From Tribonema minus (lineage: Eukaryota > Sar > Xanthophyceae > Tribonematales > Tribonemataceae): a DNA stretch of 64,000 bases. The stretch is from positions 186,001-250,000 of the forward strand of contig JAFCMP010000513.1 in NCBI GenBank assembly GCA_017506865.1, in the 5' to 3' direction. The notes under the pieces are model-generated. The model made no database searches, was not told the origin of the DNA, and saw only the letters and a program-made list of their open reading frames with translations. Positions 22,411 through 32,900 of the stretch are shown piece by piece. The stretch's first letter is position 1. The number at the start of each line of letters is the position of its first letter. The position numbers and the translations under genes were made by a program.

Positions 22411-25400
22411 TAGTTTGTGTTTTAGCGGGCGTGGAAGAGGCAGCCGCGGCAGCGGCTTGAGGGCCAGGTACGGTCGCCGCCGCAGCGGCCGCCTCGGCGC
22501 CAGGCACAATGCCGTGGGTGTGTGGGGCTGGCTCAGTGGTCCCCGTCTCCGTGACGGCAGTTGCGGCGTAGATCGCTTGCACCGCAGTGGGGAGCGTCGA
22601 CGCTGGGGCCGTCGTATCTGCTGCCCACCGTAGCAACGATGCTGGGAGCTGCTCGGCCACAGCTGTGCGTGATTTTTCGCCGCCATCAGCTGTCAGCGCT
22701 CGCGTAGAGCGTCGCACGGCCTCGATGATTGGCGGCAGTCCCTGGTCCTCGCGTATTGCGCATGAGTGCTGCGCGAACCAGGTGACTGCGCCGTGTTCGT
22801 CAGTGCCGAGCCTCAGGGCCCCTGCTGCCACAGTGGCATGAATTATTGCAGGCCGCAGTGTTGTGCATGCCTGGGCCGTGTATGCGGCTGGTGCCAGTAG
22901 CCCCAAAAGCGGCATGCCCAGACCGCCTCGTCGCTCCGGCAACCGTGACGCCCGCAGTGGCACTGCGATGTCCGTGAGTTCTGGCGGGCCCAAGCGCGGC
23001 AATACCAGCACGCTGCCACTGCTGGCTTCCTCATTGTCACCAGCAGTGCAGGCGGCCAGCAGGTGTGACTTCATGACTGCCGCGGTAGCGCAGCCGTGCA
23101 GGTGCAGCATGCGTTCAAGCGTCCATGCACAGAACCCGTCAAATGCGTGCAGCCATGTCTCACTCAAAGCCGTGTCAACGACCCGAGCTAAGAAGCCCAT
23201 GCGCTTCGTCAGTGACCTGCGCAGAATGAACTGTGCTGCCTGTAGGTGATGCCGCGCCATTCCAGCTAGCTGCCACGACAATCGCCATGTCCCTGCGTCA
23301 ACAAGATGCTTGCTCATGGCAGCATGCACATAGGCTGGGTGCCCTACCGGTACCCCGACCGACGTAAAGCCCTGACTGGATTCTGGCATGGTGGCGTCCA
23401 CAAACGGTATGTCAAGGGCGCGCAGGCGTGCTCTGGCCGCTTCATCAAACACTGTGCCGCGCATGGCGATGGCCAGCGACTTGTCTGGTCGAACGCGTAG
23501 GCCCCCTGCCGCAAGCCGACGGATCACCTCTGCCACCCCAGCGGCCGCTGCATCGTCGAAGTAGGCAGCTTGCAGCACGTTGAGGTCATCCAGGAAAGCG
23601 CAGTGCGGGGCTGGTGGTTCCGCTGTGCTGTGGCCGTAGGCCGGCATACTGCCGGGCGTCGCATTCACTCCATCAGGGTAGAAGAGTAGGAAGGCCGCTG
23701 CCACTGCAAAGTACAGCGGCCCTAGAGGGTCCCCTTGCTGGCACCCTAGGTGGGAGCAGATAATGCGAGCTTCACCGTTTACCTCCACTCGCATCTCCGG
23801 GGCAGTGTCACCACAGTATACGGACTCAAAGTGCGGGAGCAGCTCCGGACAGAAGAGCATAAGTCCCCGCACAATGGCGGCGCGATCCACACTGTTAAAT
23901 GCGTTCTCACAGTCCAGCTGGATTGTGGTGCCATACAGCTCGTGCCACACGCGCGCGCGCGCTGCCACATGCTCGACGCCAGACCGGTATCCTACGCCAA
24001 ACTGCGACATGGAGGCCAGCAGCCCCGATATTTTGCCCTTGACACTCCGTGCCGCTGTGGACCCGAGGAGTCTGCGCCAGACACTGGAGCAGGCGATCGG
24101 ACGCCGCTTCTGTCCTATGCCTGAGAGGGCCGCGGCGCGGAGAAGCCGTTGCGATTGCTCCGGCAGCAGTTCGGGCTCAACAAGCAGCATCGTGAACACC
24201 TTGGCCAGGCGATGGGCGAATGCCGGTTCCATCACATCCGATTCTGAATCACCAGCTAGTCCTGGCGAGGCACTGCCCACGGGGCGGGTGGCTGCTTTCA
24301 CTGGTGCACCAGGCCCAGCGGCCATCAAGAGGTGTTCATAGCGTAGGCCGTCCAGCCCTCCTGCCTTCCCCGCCCCTGCTGCGGACAAGGTCGACAGTAT
24401 GTCTGTCGCCTCCACCTCGAGGCGCCGTCCGGCTGCGCTGGCAGCATCCTCAGGCCTATCGCTGCGATCATGCGCCTGACCCGATCCGAAGACGGGACTG
24501 CCGCTGCCAGCGGGCCCGGCGGTCGTTGCCACCCCTGCGTCGTGCAAGCAGTGCCGCCGGGCGTCGCGTACCAGGCCGCGCACTTGCTCCATTGGCGTAT
24601 CGACTACCCCGGGCCGGGTGCCAGTTTCAGGGTGCTTTGCTGCCAGCACCTGTGCCGTGACCTCGTCTGCTGGGGCGCATGCTTCACGCGCCTCTAGTCG
24701 TGCGGCAGCCAGGCCTACCCCCCGTCGATTGCCTGAGAGGGCAGCGCATGCTGTTTGCTGCCTGGAGTCAGCCTCCGTCCAGTCGGCATCGAAGTTCGCT
24801 TGTGCCGACGCCGTAGCTGCGTTGTTTGGTTTGGGGGCCCGCAGCGCCGCTGCTGCTGACAGCGTCTTTCTCAGTAGCTCCGCAAAGTCGCCAGACAGCA
24901 ACGCTGCCAGCCGGGCCGCAGGCGGCATACCGGTTCCGTCCGGTTGCCTACCAAAGGCCATTGCTGCTAGCAGGTGCAGCAGCCTGTAGCCGCGCTGCAC
25001 TAGAGTCTGAGAAACCTGATGAGCAAACGCCCCGGCACCATGGTGGAGGCGCACCCGTGCCGCCTCACGTGCACTGTCTGTGGCGTCCGCCAGTAGTCGT
25101 GTGGCGTGCTCCACTAGCCGTGCCCACTGGGTGCACTGCAGCTGAGTGCGGAAGGGGTTGGCAGTCGTGGTGAACCGTAGCAGCAGTAGATCCGCCTCAT
25201 TGGTCTGGTCAAGTGCGTGGACGACCGAGGGCGTCGAGAGGTCCCAAGCCAGGGATGCTCGTGCCTGGGGCTTTGAGGGCCTGCCACTGGTGGTGGTGGT
25301 CGGGGGGGGCGGTGACGCGGCATCGTCCGGCGGGTCCAAGTCCATGTCCGCCCATCCCACGGCCGTCCCGTGGGGGGGGCTGCTGTCCTGCAGCCTTAGG

Positions 25401-25804
25401 CTGTTAGACTGAGTGCGGCTGCCGGCGCTGCCAGGCGGTGCCGCAGCAGCTGCCGTTCGGCGCCGGCGTTGCGCGCCGGTTGCCGTGGCCGCCGGGCGTT
25501 TCTTGCTGGACTTTGAGTTGGCAGCGCCACTAGCCGGCACCGCCGGTGGCTTTGGAGGTGTCGCTGCGGCAGCCCCCGCCGCCGCGGCCGCGCCGTCGCT
25601 ACCCGCACCCCCGCCCTCGGACTGGCCCGGGGGTACTGCCGGGCGTGCGCGCGTGGGGGCGCTTCCATTCCGTCGACACGTGTGGCATGGCGAGGTCAGC
25701 GCGCATTGCCTCTGCCCCGCGCTGGCTGACATATGGACCAGACCGCAGGCACCTGTGCATGCACTCAGCTTCCTTACCGCCCGTAGGAAGTCTTCGCCGT
25801 GCAA
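22325..25804 (-). CDS. Non-LTR retrotransposon reverse transcriptase ORF
   Basis: The frame is open for 1159 codons; its first ATG is at 25732 and no ATG lies earlier. Near the N terminus is a Cys/His cluster (CTGACGLVH, CALTSPCHTC) that could bind zinc. After a low-complexity Ala/Pro/Ser-rich region of about 150 residues comes a conserved N-terminal domain. The RT core occupies roughly residues 540-790: RPIACSSVWRRLLG, the motif A region LDCENAFNSVDRA with its first catalytic Asp, GCQQGDPLGPLYFAVA (motif B), FLDDLNVL with the catalytic Asp pair (motif C) and VRPDKSLAI. The thumb region and a linker follow. The frame ends in TAG at 22325 while the endonuclease part continues in another frame, with about 80 nt of overlap. 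It encodes target-primed reverse transcription; it is not a host gene. Confidence 0.85.
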   Translation of the reverse strand: MHGEDFLRAVRKLSACTGACGLVHMSASAGQRQCALTSPCHTCRRNGSAPTRARPAVPPGQSEGGGAGSDGAAAAAGAAAATPPKPPAVPASGAANSKSSKKRPAATATGAQRRRRTAAAAAPPGSAGSRTQSNSLRLQDSSPPHGTAVGWADMDLDPPDDAASPPPPTTTTSGRPSKPQARASLAWDLSTPSVVHALDQTNEADLLLLRFTTTANPFRTQLQCTQWARLVEHATRLLADATDSAREAARVRLHHGAGAFAHQVSQTLVQRGYRLLHLLAAMAFGRQPDGTGMPPAARLAALLSGDFAELLRKTLSAAAALRAPKPNNAATASAQANFDADWTEADSRQQTACAALSGNRRGVGLAAARLEAREACAPADEVTAQVLAAKHPETGTRPGVVDTPMEQVRGLVRDARRHCLHDAGVATTAGPAGSGSPVFGSGQAHDRSDRPEDAASAAGRRLEVEATDILSTLSAAGAGKAGGLDGLRYEHLLMAAGPGAPVKAATRPVGSASPGLAGDSESDVMEPAFAHRLAKVFTMLLVEPELLPEQSQRLLRAAALSGIGQKRRPIACSSVWRRLLGSTAARSVKGKISGLLASMSQFGVGYRSGVEHVAARARVWHELYGTTIQLDCENAFNSVDRAAIVRGLMLFCPELLPHFESVYCGDTAPEMRVEVNGEARIICSHLGCQQGDPLGPLYFAVAAAFLLFYPDGVNATPGSMPAYGHSTAEPPAPHCAFLDDLNVLQAAYFDDAAAAGVAEVIRRLAAGGLRVRPDKSLAIAMRGTVFDEAARARLRALDIPFVDATMPESSQGFTSVGVPVGHPAYVHAAMSKHLVDAGTWRLSWQLAGMARHHLQAAQFILRRSLTKRMGFLARVVDTALSETWLHAFDGFCAWTLERMLHLHGCATAAVMKSHLLAACTAGDNEEASSGSVLVLPRLGPPELTDIAVPLRASRLPERRGGLGMPLLGLLAPAAYTAQACTTLRPAIIHATVAAGALRLGTDEHGAVTWFAQHSCAIREDQGLPPIIEAVRRSTRALTADGGEKSRTAVAEQLPASLLRWAADTTAPASTLPTAVQAIYAATAVTETGTTEPAPHTHGIVPGAEAAAAAATVPGPQAAAAAASSTPAKTQTSAEESSCSGGQEATTTTGRPMLTRSAGR

Positions 25805-25919
25805 CCGTGCTCATCTCCTGCACACGCTTGGCATGGTGTGCCCCAGTGTTGCAGGTACTGCTGCCTGAAGGGGCACGGTCACCGGATGGGTCGTGATCAA
25901 CCTGCTGCCGGATGTACGC

Positions 25920-26540
25920 ATTGGGCTCTTCACCTTAGTCATAACCAAATGCTCCAGCTCGACTGACGCCTTCAGGCGGGCAGTGGCGCCAGCATATCGA
26001 TAAGTTAGGGCCTGTTCGCATTTCCTTCAGAGTACACGTCCCCTGGTCAAAAGGCGCCATGTAGACGTGACCATGCGTGTCTGCCTTCACTTCAAGGGTA
26101 TTTATTTCAGCCTCTTGGCTTGAGTTCTGAAGTGAGCATGGTGCTCTTTTCTTCCTCACTGCGCTCAGGCCACCAGGCAGCAACTGCTCTGTCCCGCGCC
26201 CCAAGTGATTGTGGAAGATTCGCCTACTTTCACACTCATGGCAGGGAGATCAAACTTTTTCCAGATTTCTGGTGATCTGATTTGACCTTGCGCGATCGCT
26301 GCTGCCTCCTGAGCACTATTATAATGGCAGTGCGCTCTGCCGGCTGCATCTCCCCCCTACTCGCGCCTATGTATCTCTGCGTGTCGCTGTACGCATCCGT
26401 TCGTCCGCTCCAGCACGCCCCGACGGCTGCGCTAGCGGCTGCGCTGCACCTGCTGCTCGCACATCCGGCTGGGCAACAGGGGTAGGTACACATGGAGGCA
26501 TGGGCATCCACTGCGCTTGTGGCAGTATCGACGCCATGAC
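25920..26540. other. No gene recognised
   Basis: Between the LINE 5' end and the long repeat at 26545 I see only unconvincing open frames, including an Ala/Ser-rich frame around 26330-26485. Confidence 0.3.
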
Positions 26541-26544
26541 ATCC

Positions 26545-27645
26545 ATTGAAACTAGACCGTGCCAGACATTTTGCATACATGGGCGGTCATATTCTTAGTA
26601 CAGTCTCGTAGGGCGCTGAAAAGCAGGCCATTGGCAGGCAGCGAGCGATCGAACTGGTGATGCCAGGCAACTAGCGATACAGCTGGTGGTGCAAGCAGCA
26701 TTCAATTTGTACTCAGCCGAAGAGAGCATGACAAACATCTTTGTCGCCAGTGGTTCTTGGTGTGTGTGTTCAACACGAATGTCCAACATTGCGCTGCATC
26801 AAGACATCTGCACTGCTGCTGGAGGTGGGGCTCAGTATTTATAAATACGTGCAAAACAGCAGGAAGTCAATGCAGAATCGGCGCTGTCAAGAGAGGCACA
26901 CAGGTGCTCTGCTGGTTTAACATTTTGACTACTCAGCAAATGACACAAGACGTTGCCCCAGGCTCCACACCAGACGTCCCTGCTGCAGCAGGTGGGTCAG
27001 CAGAAGTGCGTTGACCATCCTCAGCAGCACTTTGTGTGTGACCCCCGGCATTCTCGACATCACTGCCTTTGTGATCGTTGCAGTGCGGCTCTGATGCTCA
27101 CTGCTTTGGTGGCTGTGATGGTGGCGTTGGTGGTGATGGCAGCGATGGCGGTCCCCATGCTTTGACTTGTCTTGCTCAGCAGATGTAGCACTGGCAGGAG
27201 CAAGCGGTGCACTGCTGCTTGCTGCAGCGTCGTCATGCTGCAGCGGCGTCATGCTGCGTGTAGACGATCAACAGACACGATCCTTTTAAATAAATAAGGT
27301 CGGTTGACGCGTGAAGTGCAAGAGGGGCAAGCATATTGTCACAAGCCCCTGATGACAGGTGCCGATACAGCAGTAGCTCCCAATCATAACGCAAATCACC
27401 ACAAAAACCACTTCAATAAACTGTACCTGGCAGTGATACTGCAATAATGGGCCCATTCATGCATGACGACATCTTCTAGGCAATCAGCTGGGTAAACGGA
27501 TGCTGGGTGGTCCGTCAAATGTCGGTTGTATGCGCGCATGGCCTTGTTCACATATGTCTGGGTTTGAGCATGTTGTCAACACAATACACGGTTGCTAAAG
27601 TGCTGCCAAGTCTGGGCGCAACTGGCATTGCTCCACAGACAGTTG
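26545..27645. repeat. Long unclassified dispersed repeat, copy A
   Basis: This stretch is collinear with 61450-63125. Shared landmarks are ttgcatacatgggcgg, ttgtcgccagtggttct, gacacaagacgttgccccag, acgcgtgaagtgcaagaggg, tcttctaggcaatcagctgg and gtcggttgtatgcgcgcatg. Copy A lacks about 460 bp present in copy B. On the minus strand both copies encode a Ser/His-rich stretch (SAEQDKSKHGD, HHHQRHH, HQSSEHQ) and a second stretch (VNKAMRAYNRHLTDHP, YPADCLEDV), each interrupted by stops. It is probably a decayed transposable element, but no RT, transposase catalytic motif or terminal repeat was recognised. Confidence 0.7.
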
Positions 27646-27649
27646 GCAT

Positions 27650-30600
27650 TTTTTGGTATCTGCAACTTCCCGCCAAGGACAACCACTTTGCCTCAATACA
27701 GGCGCCGAGAATGATGTGCCTCGCTGAGAACGTGCGCTGGACGCATCTCAATGTCAAAAGACCACCTTTGGTGCAACTGCAGTGCCCGTTGCGCTGCACC
27801 GTGACCGTCGTCGGCCGTTTAAGCTCCCCTCAGCTCCAGGAAGTCCGGAATTGAAAATGATGAGTCTGGGTATTCCCCATCAACTGATGAAAGCACAATT
27901 TCAACAACTCTATCGTTGCTATGAATGTTTAAGATAATGGGGTACAAACACCAAGTCACTGCAGCCACTGCTAAGCATGCCATGTCTGCAGCTTGACGAG
28001 TTTGGTGCACGCGCGGGGGCACTTGTCCAACACACCGCGAGACGTGATTTACGTGTCATGTATCCGTCCCAGCCTCCCATGCCACAGCAGATGCTCATGC
28101 CTAGGGTGTCCCTCTCCAAGGCATAAGGATTCACTCGCCTGCATCAAGAGAGCGAAGGGGCGGTTGCAGCCAGCTGAGCACTTGAGATCTCCCACATCTC
28201 CCCGCATGTCGCCTCAACTGTTGCTGACGGGGTGCATAACGCTTTAAGAAGTTTGGTCAGCGCACGAGTGGTGGTGGCTGCGGCCCTGGGGCTGCGATGC
28301 GTCAGGCGCCAACATGGACGCTATGCTCATGCTTGCAGTCAAGGTGCCTGGCTGGCAGCCCTCAGGTGGCAGTGGAGCAGAGCCAGATTTGACATGTACT
28401 TCTACTTCTAGAAGATTTTTGAATACTTGTATGATGTGAGAGACCTTGTTGCTCACATTCTACCCTGCAGGCATTGAGACTGAAAGTAAATGTATTCACA
28501 TTGTTGTCAAAACATCAATACCACACTTGCACGCTCCTGTGCAAGATTGCAGCCTCCCCGTGCAATAAGCACAGAGATCCCAACCATCAACATAATTGCT
28601 GCCATCGTGATCAGTACCTGAGGTGCTGCACCTCTGTGCTGCTTCTAAGATGCCAAATGTAACATAAGCCTGAACCGAGAGACCCACTAATCAAGAAAAC
28701 TACAAGTAAGCAGCCGAAACTAAATGCCACACAACGGGCATGGCGCACGCTGCATGACAGTATGCATAGCAGGTTATAGACCACTGTATGTTGCAGCACC
28801 TCTTCCAGGCATCATGTGAGCAGTATGTTGAGATGAAATGGAGATGAAGTGCGCATCGCATAGTAGCCACCAGATAACATTTTGATAGAAGCTGACTTGG
28901 GGCATCAATCAGCAAGGCACGTTGCCAGCTTTGCAATAGACAAGAGGCAGTGGCACTTTGGCAATACCCTTGCAAAGCTCGTTTTGACTGATAACCGAGT
29001 GCGAGACACTACACATACAAGTGCCATTCATTTCATCTGCTGTCAATACACGGACTGTGAAGGTAGTGCTCACCTGGCAAAACATGTGCACACACCCCGC
29101 ACATCTATCCACTTGGCAGCGCTGCATGAGGGGCACTCAAGTCTTGCTGTAAATGGAAGCACCTGCAATCGCAACAAGATTAGCAGCAATATAAGCAGCA
29201 GTGGGACGGGCAGCACTGGATCATTGACATCAGGGGTGCTAACTAATGCAGCACGAGCAGCTGATCATAGTCGGCATGAGTTGCAAACATTGTGCGGATG
29301 CATGCACAGAAGAAATGGAAGGCAGTCGGAGTCATGCAGAAGCGTCGATGCAATCGCCACACCATTGTGCTGATAACATGCGCGCATAAAATCAAGCATC
29401 AGACCTTGCTGCAACCATCACAAACATGCCCAGATGAAGGCTGGGCACATGCACAGGTGAACAACAAGACACTCAAGCTGCATGTATATGTGAGAATGCA
29501 ACAACATTCCACAGATGTCACATCACCGTTATGAGGTGTGCTATGCAGCCAATCAGGCCAGGATGTTCCAAAGCCCGCGCATGTGCAGCCAGCGCAGTTG
29601 GCCCGACGATACTCTTTACCCTGCAGCATTGCAGTCATAGGGCACACTACACTCAATACAATGAACCCACCACTGAACACATGCAGTGTTTACGAGGAAA
29701 GTGATGGCTTGGATGTTCTTCAAAAAATGCAACGGCGGCAGCGAACGTGTCAGCTGGAAAGAGTTGTTGAAACATGTCAGATGATGAAGATCTGTCAAGA
29801 AACAGTGCAAAACAGACTTGGTACTGACGCCGTTCTGCTTGAGTACTTTTGGCATAGCTTTTGCACAACGATCACGTGAAGACAGTGGCATCCTGCAGAT
29901 GAATCCACGATACCCCTGGGGGGGGGCTGTGAAGAACAATAGAGTAGATGAATAGGAGATCAGATCATACCGGACCGGACTTGTAAGTCACTCAGCACGC
30001 AACAGCAAGAGTGCACTAGTGGTCTGCACCATGACTACTAGGATCCGGGCTGCTGCCCCCTACGCCACGAGTGGTGTCGTGGAGGGCTGTATCTACACTG
30101 CTTGCTAGCGCTGCAAGGGATACTGTGTTAGCGGAGGGTGTGCATCCAGAGCGCTGTTCAGATTGCAGTTCGCAGTTTTAGCGTGGGTTCACAGCGCAGA
30201 ATTGGCGGTGCAGAACGAGTTTTACTGCTATGTAGTTCGTTCACGTTGTCAGTCACTTGTCAAGTTCATACTGGCTGATGTTGCACATTCGTTTTCAAGT
30301 GCCATCGTTCACCAATGTTTGCGGTGCCATCGTATCATTTCCATCCTGATCTACAGAGCGAGTGCTACTAGTAGTATGTGCCTGCTTGCTGGCCTGCTTT
30401 TTGCAAGCACCAGCAAATGAATCTGATCCTGTGTTGAATGATCAGAAGCGCTTTTGCAAATCTGAACCCCTTTTTCCTGCTCTGTTTGGTTTGCATGCAG
30501 CGCATACATGCCGCTTTACATCAGCGATGGCCATGAGGATGTCATGTTGGGCCAGGGAGTGGTGGTGCCACCGACTTGCTGCAGATGATGAAGGTGTGCC

Positions 30601-31380
30601 AGCAAGGGGCAATATGTTCTGTTAGGGCCTGTCACATGACCTCAAGTAAATCCATGAAGCGCCAGGTGCTCTGCTCAGTTGTGCCATAGAGTAGCATGAC
30701 CCCCACTGTGATGAGGATCAGGATCCAGTGACCTGAAGTGGTTGGACATAATGTCATCAAACCAAACTACGGCGGTGTGCCGGTTATGTGGGGGACTCCT
30801 CTTGGTCTTTGAAGTTTGGAGGTTTTGTGTCATGTCAGCATGCATTGAGCCTGACACCACCAGTGTGATGTTGCTTTTGCAGCAGGCGGCATATGCAGAT
30901 GATGATTCAGAAAACCAGAGAGGTTACCTTTCTATTGGTGTAGTGCTTGGTGCTACGAAAACGCTGCGAGTTACTGCGACTAGCCATCAGAAAGCAATGA
31001 CTTCACGTGATATTGGAGACAATAGCGGCTTCAAACTTACAAGTGGCATATGTTCGTATTGATGCCACAGTTGCCGGGGCTAGCTACATATCAGGCTATA
31101 ATCACATCATATCATATCAAAAATAAGTGGCTTCACAGTTTCCTGAGAGGCGCATGTGGTTGTTGACACCACGCAATTTGCTGTTCAAATTGTGGCCAGA
31201 CAGGAAGCATTGCTTTTTCAGCGGTGACCCCTCTCACATATACAACACCCTGCACACGACCGCAAGCGCACGCATCGTGCACAGCAGTGGATCTTCTGCA
31301 ATGTCACACGGCGCCCTTCCGTTTAGATGCTCACTGCTTTGTTGACCACCATAGTGATAGTGCTTCAATTGCCGTTTGCT
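27650..31380. other. No gene recognised
   Basis: About 3.7 kb without a supportable exon. Short open frames occur on both strands, but none carries a recognised motif or matched splice sites. Confidence 0.3.
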
Positions 31381-31387
31381 TATCGTT

Positions 31388-31556
31388 GATCGGGCCCAGG
31401 CTGGTGAAGGCAGCGATCGGGCCCAGGCGGTTGAAGACAGCGATGCGTGGTGCCCGCCGGCAGCTTAAATGGAAGCAGCAGCGGGAGCAGAAGGCGCGAC
31501 GCGCCAATGCCAGCACCTCCCAGGGCACAGGGCAGAGTACGGGGCAGTTCATAAAG
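31388..31556 (+). CDS. Basic exon-like segment with 27-bp tandem repeat
   Basis: Two copies of gatcgggcccaggcNgNtga (period 27 bp) at about 31390-31443 encode similar peptides, GPRLVKAAI and GPRRLKTAM. They run on into GARRQLKWKQQREQKARRAN and a Ser/Thr/Gln tail that meets a good gtaagt donor at 31557. The segment is a plausible basic, possibly coiled-coil exon, but there is no family match. Confidence 0.3.
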
Positions 31557-31559
31557 TAA

Positions 31560-32880
31560 GTGCTGAAATCTGTTGCAGTTGTTGAGCGAGGAAAAAGGCC
31601 AACTCTTCTCTGGTGCAAGTCACTTGATGACAATAGTTTCACAAAAGCCCAATAGCAGTAGTGTGGGGATGTAGTCACGCAGGCCAGGCGCTCACATTAT
31701 TTAGCGGTACATTCCTTCCCCACAGTGATGTACCCAAATTGAATGCATTACGCATACTCATGTACAAAGTATGGCTACAAATGGTGGCCACACGGCAGCC
31801 TCAGTGATGCTGATATCCACGACTCCATCCTGCAGCTTGGCATTAAATGCTTGTCCAACAATATGCACCTGACCCCTTGCATGGCGTGCACTGTAAGTGC
31901 ATGAACGGGCATGCACTAGCATCTGTGGTCATGGTGGTGTGACAACGTCCTGCTTCCCAGCATTACATCGAAGCCATTGTGTGAGTACGTTAGCATGGTT
32001 GAGCCTTATAAATTCACATTCATTACGCTCGACAAACAGCATACGAATGCCACGGTACCCCGATCGTACCCCTGCTGTCGCTGATCAGCACCGTTCAATG
32101 AGGACAGACATATGACAGGCAGTTGGGTTGCCCGCAGTTCCTGAAACGCTCGCGCACCTCTGCCTTATGCGCTCCGCCCCCATACCGTTGACGCACCAGC
32201 TGCATGGGCAGCAATTCGGCTCTCCTGCTGCTGGGAACTCCACCTCCTTGCGGAAAGTTGTATGAAGAACTCCATGTTTGTGCGTATCTTGCAGACGCAG
32301 CTGGCAACCTGGTGATTATGAGAAGGTTGAGCGCGGGCATGAAGATGAGTCAATATAAATGTGCGTTCCTTGTATGTTGATGCTTAGAGTATTTAGTTGT
32401 GTTCGTCGAGAAGGCCAGCGCTTGCAATGTACTAGTACTTGACCAGTGCACCACACCTCGTGCCTTAGAACTCTCTCATAGCAGTTTGTGGCACAATGAT
32501 AATGCATGCAGCGCAGTCCGAATTTCTCATGCAACAAAAACATCAGCATTAATTACACAACGCGTCGCCGCCAGCATTACACGTATTGCGCACATTGTTC
32601 CCATACAAGCTAGACGGCACAAAGCAAGCATGCACACTTATAAAGCAGAGCAGGTTGAGTGAGAGTCTCCACACCAAATAAGCAATGTAATGAAGTTGCC
32701 TTATTGATGAGTAGTATTTTTATGTGTATGTGTGTACTCGCTGACTTCAAGTACTCTGCGTCGTTTAGCCTGTGATAGCGGCATCACATCTACTGCTGAA
32801 ACTACAATCTCTAGTGCTCACCTGACCAAAGCACCAGCACGTGTGTAGCTGAAACACAGTGTAAGACACTTCCCTCCCGC
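31560..32880. other. No gene recognised
   Basis: Nothing supported in this stretch. Confidence 0.3.
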
Positions 32881-32900
32881 CTCCCCACCCCTCCGCCTTC

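Larger units (their letters stand above)
21204..25911 (-). mobile_element. Nearly full-length R2/NeSL-type non-LTR retrotransposon
   Basis: One minus-strand unit carries a Cys-rich N terminus, a reverse transcriptase, a CCHC-like zinc knuckle with restriction-like endonuclease, and a short 3' UTR ending ...agtccatacgtac without a poly(A) tail. Two 5'-truncated copies (37.3 kb and 50.4 kb) share the same 3' end exactly, which fixes the 3' boundary. The 5' boundary is less sure; atgtac(g) occurs at 21202-21208 and again at 25912-25918 and may be a short target duplication. The copy is inactive as read because of two frameshifts. Domain order and the missing APE endonuclease place it in the early-branching restriction-like-endonuclease group. 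Confidence 0.85.

Noticed and set aside
25804..25804. Start of the RT protein at the first codon of its open frame
   Set aside because: That codon is TTG; the first ATG is at 25732, and an in-frame TGA lies just upstream of the TTG.
23763..25868. Several plus-strand frames of 100-190 codons
   Set aside because: They are shadows of the GC-rich reverse-transcriptase ORF on the minus strand.
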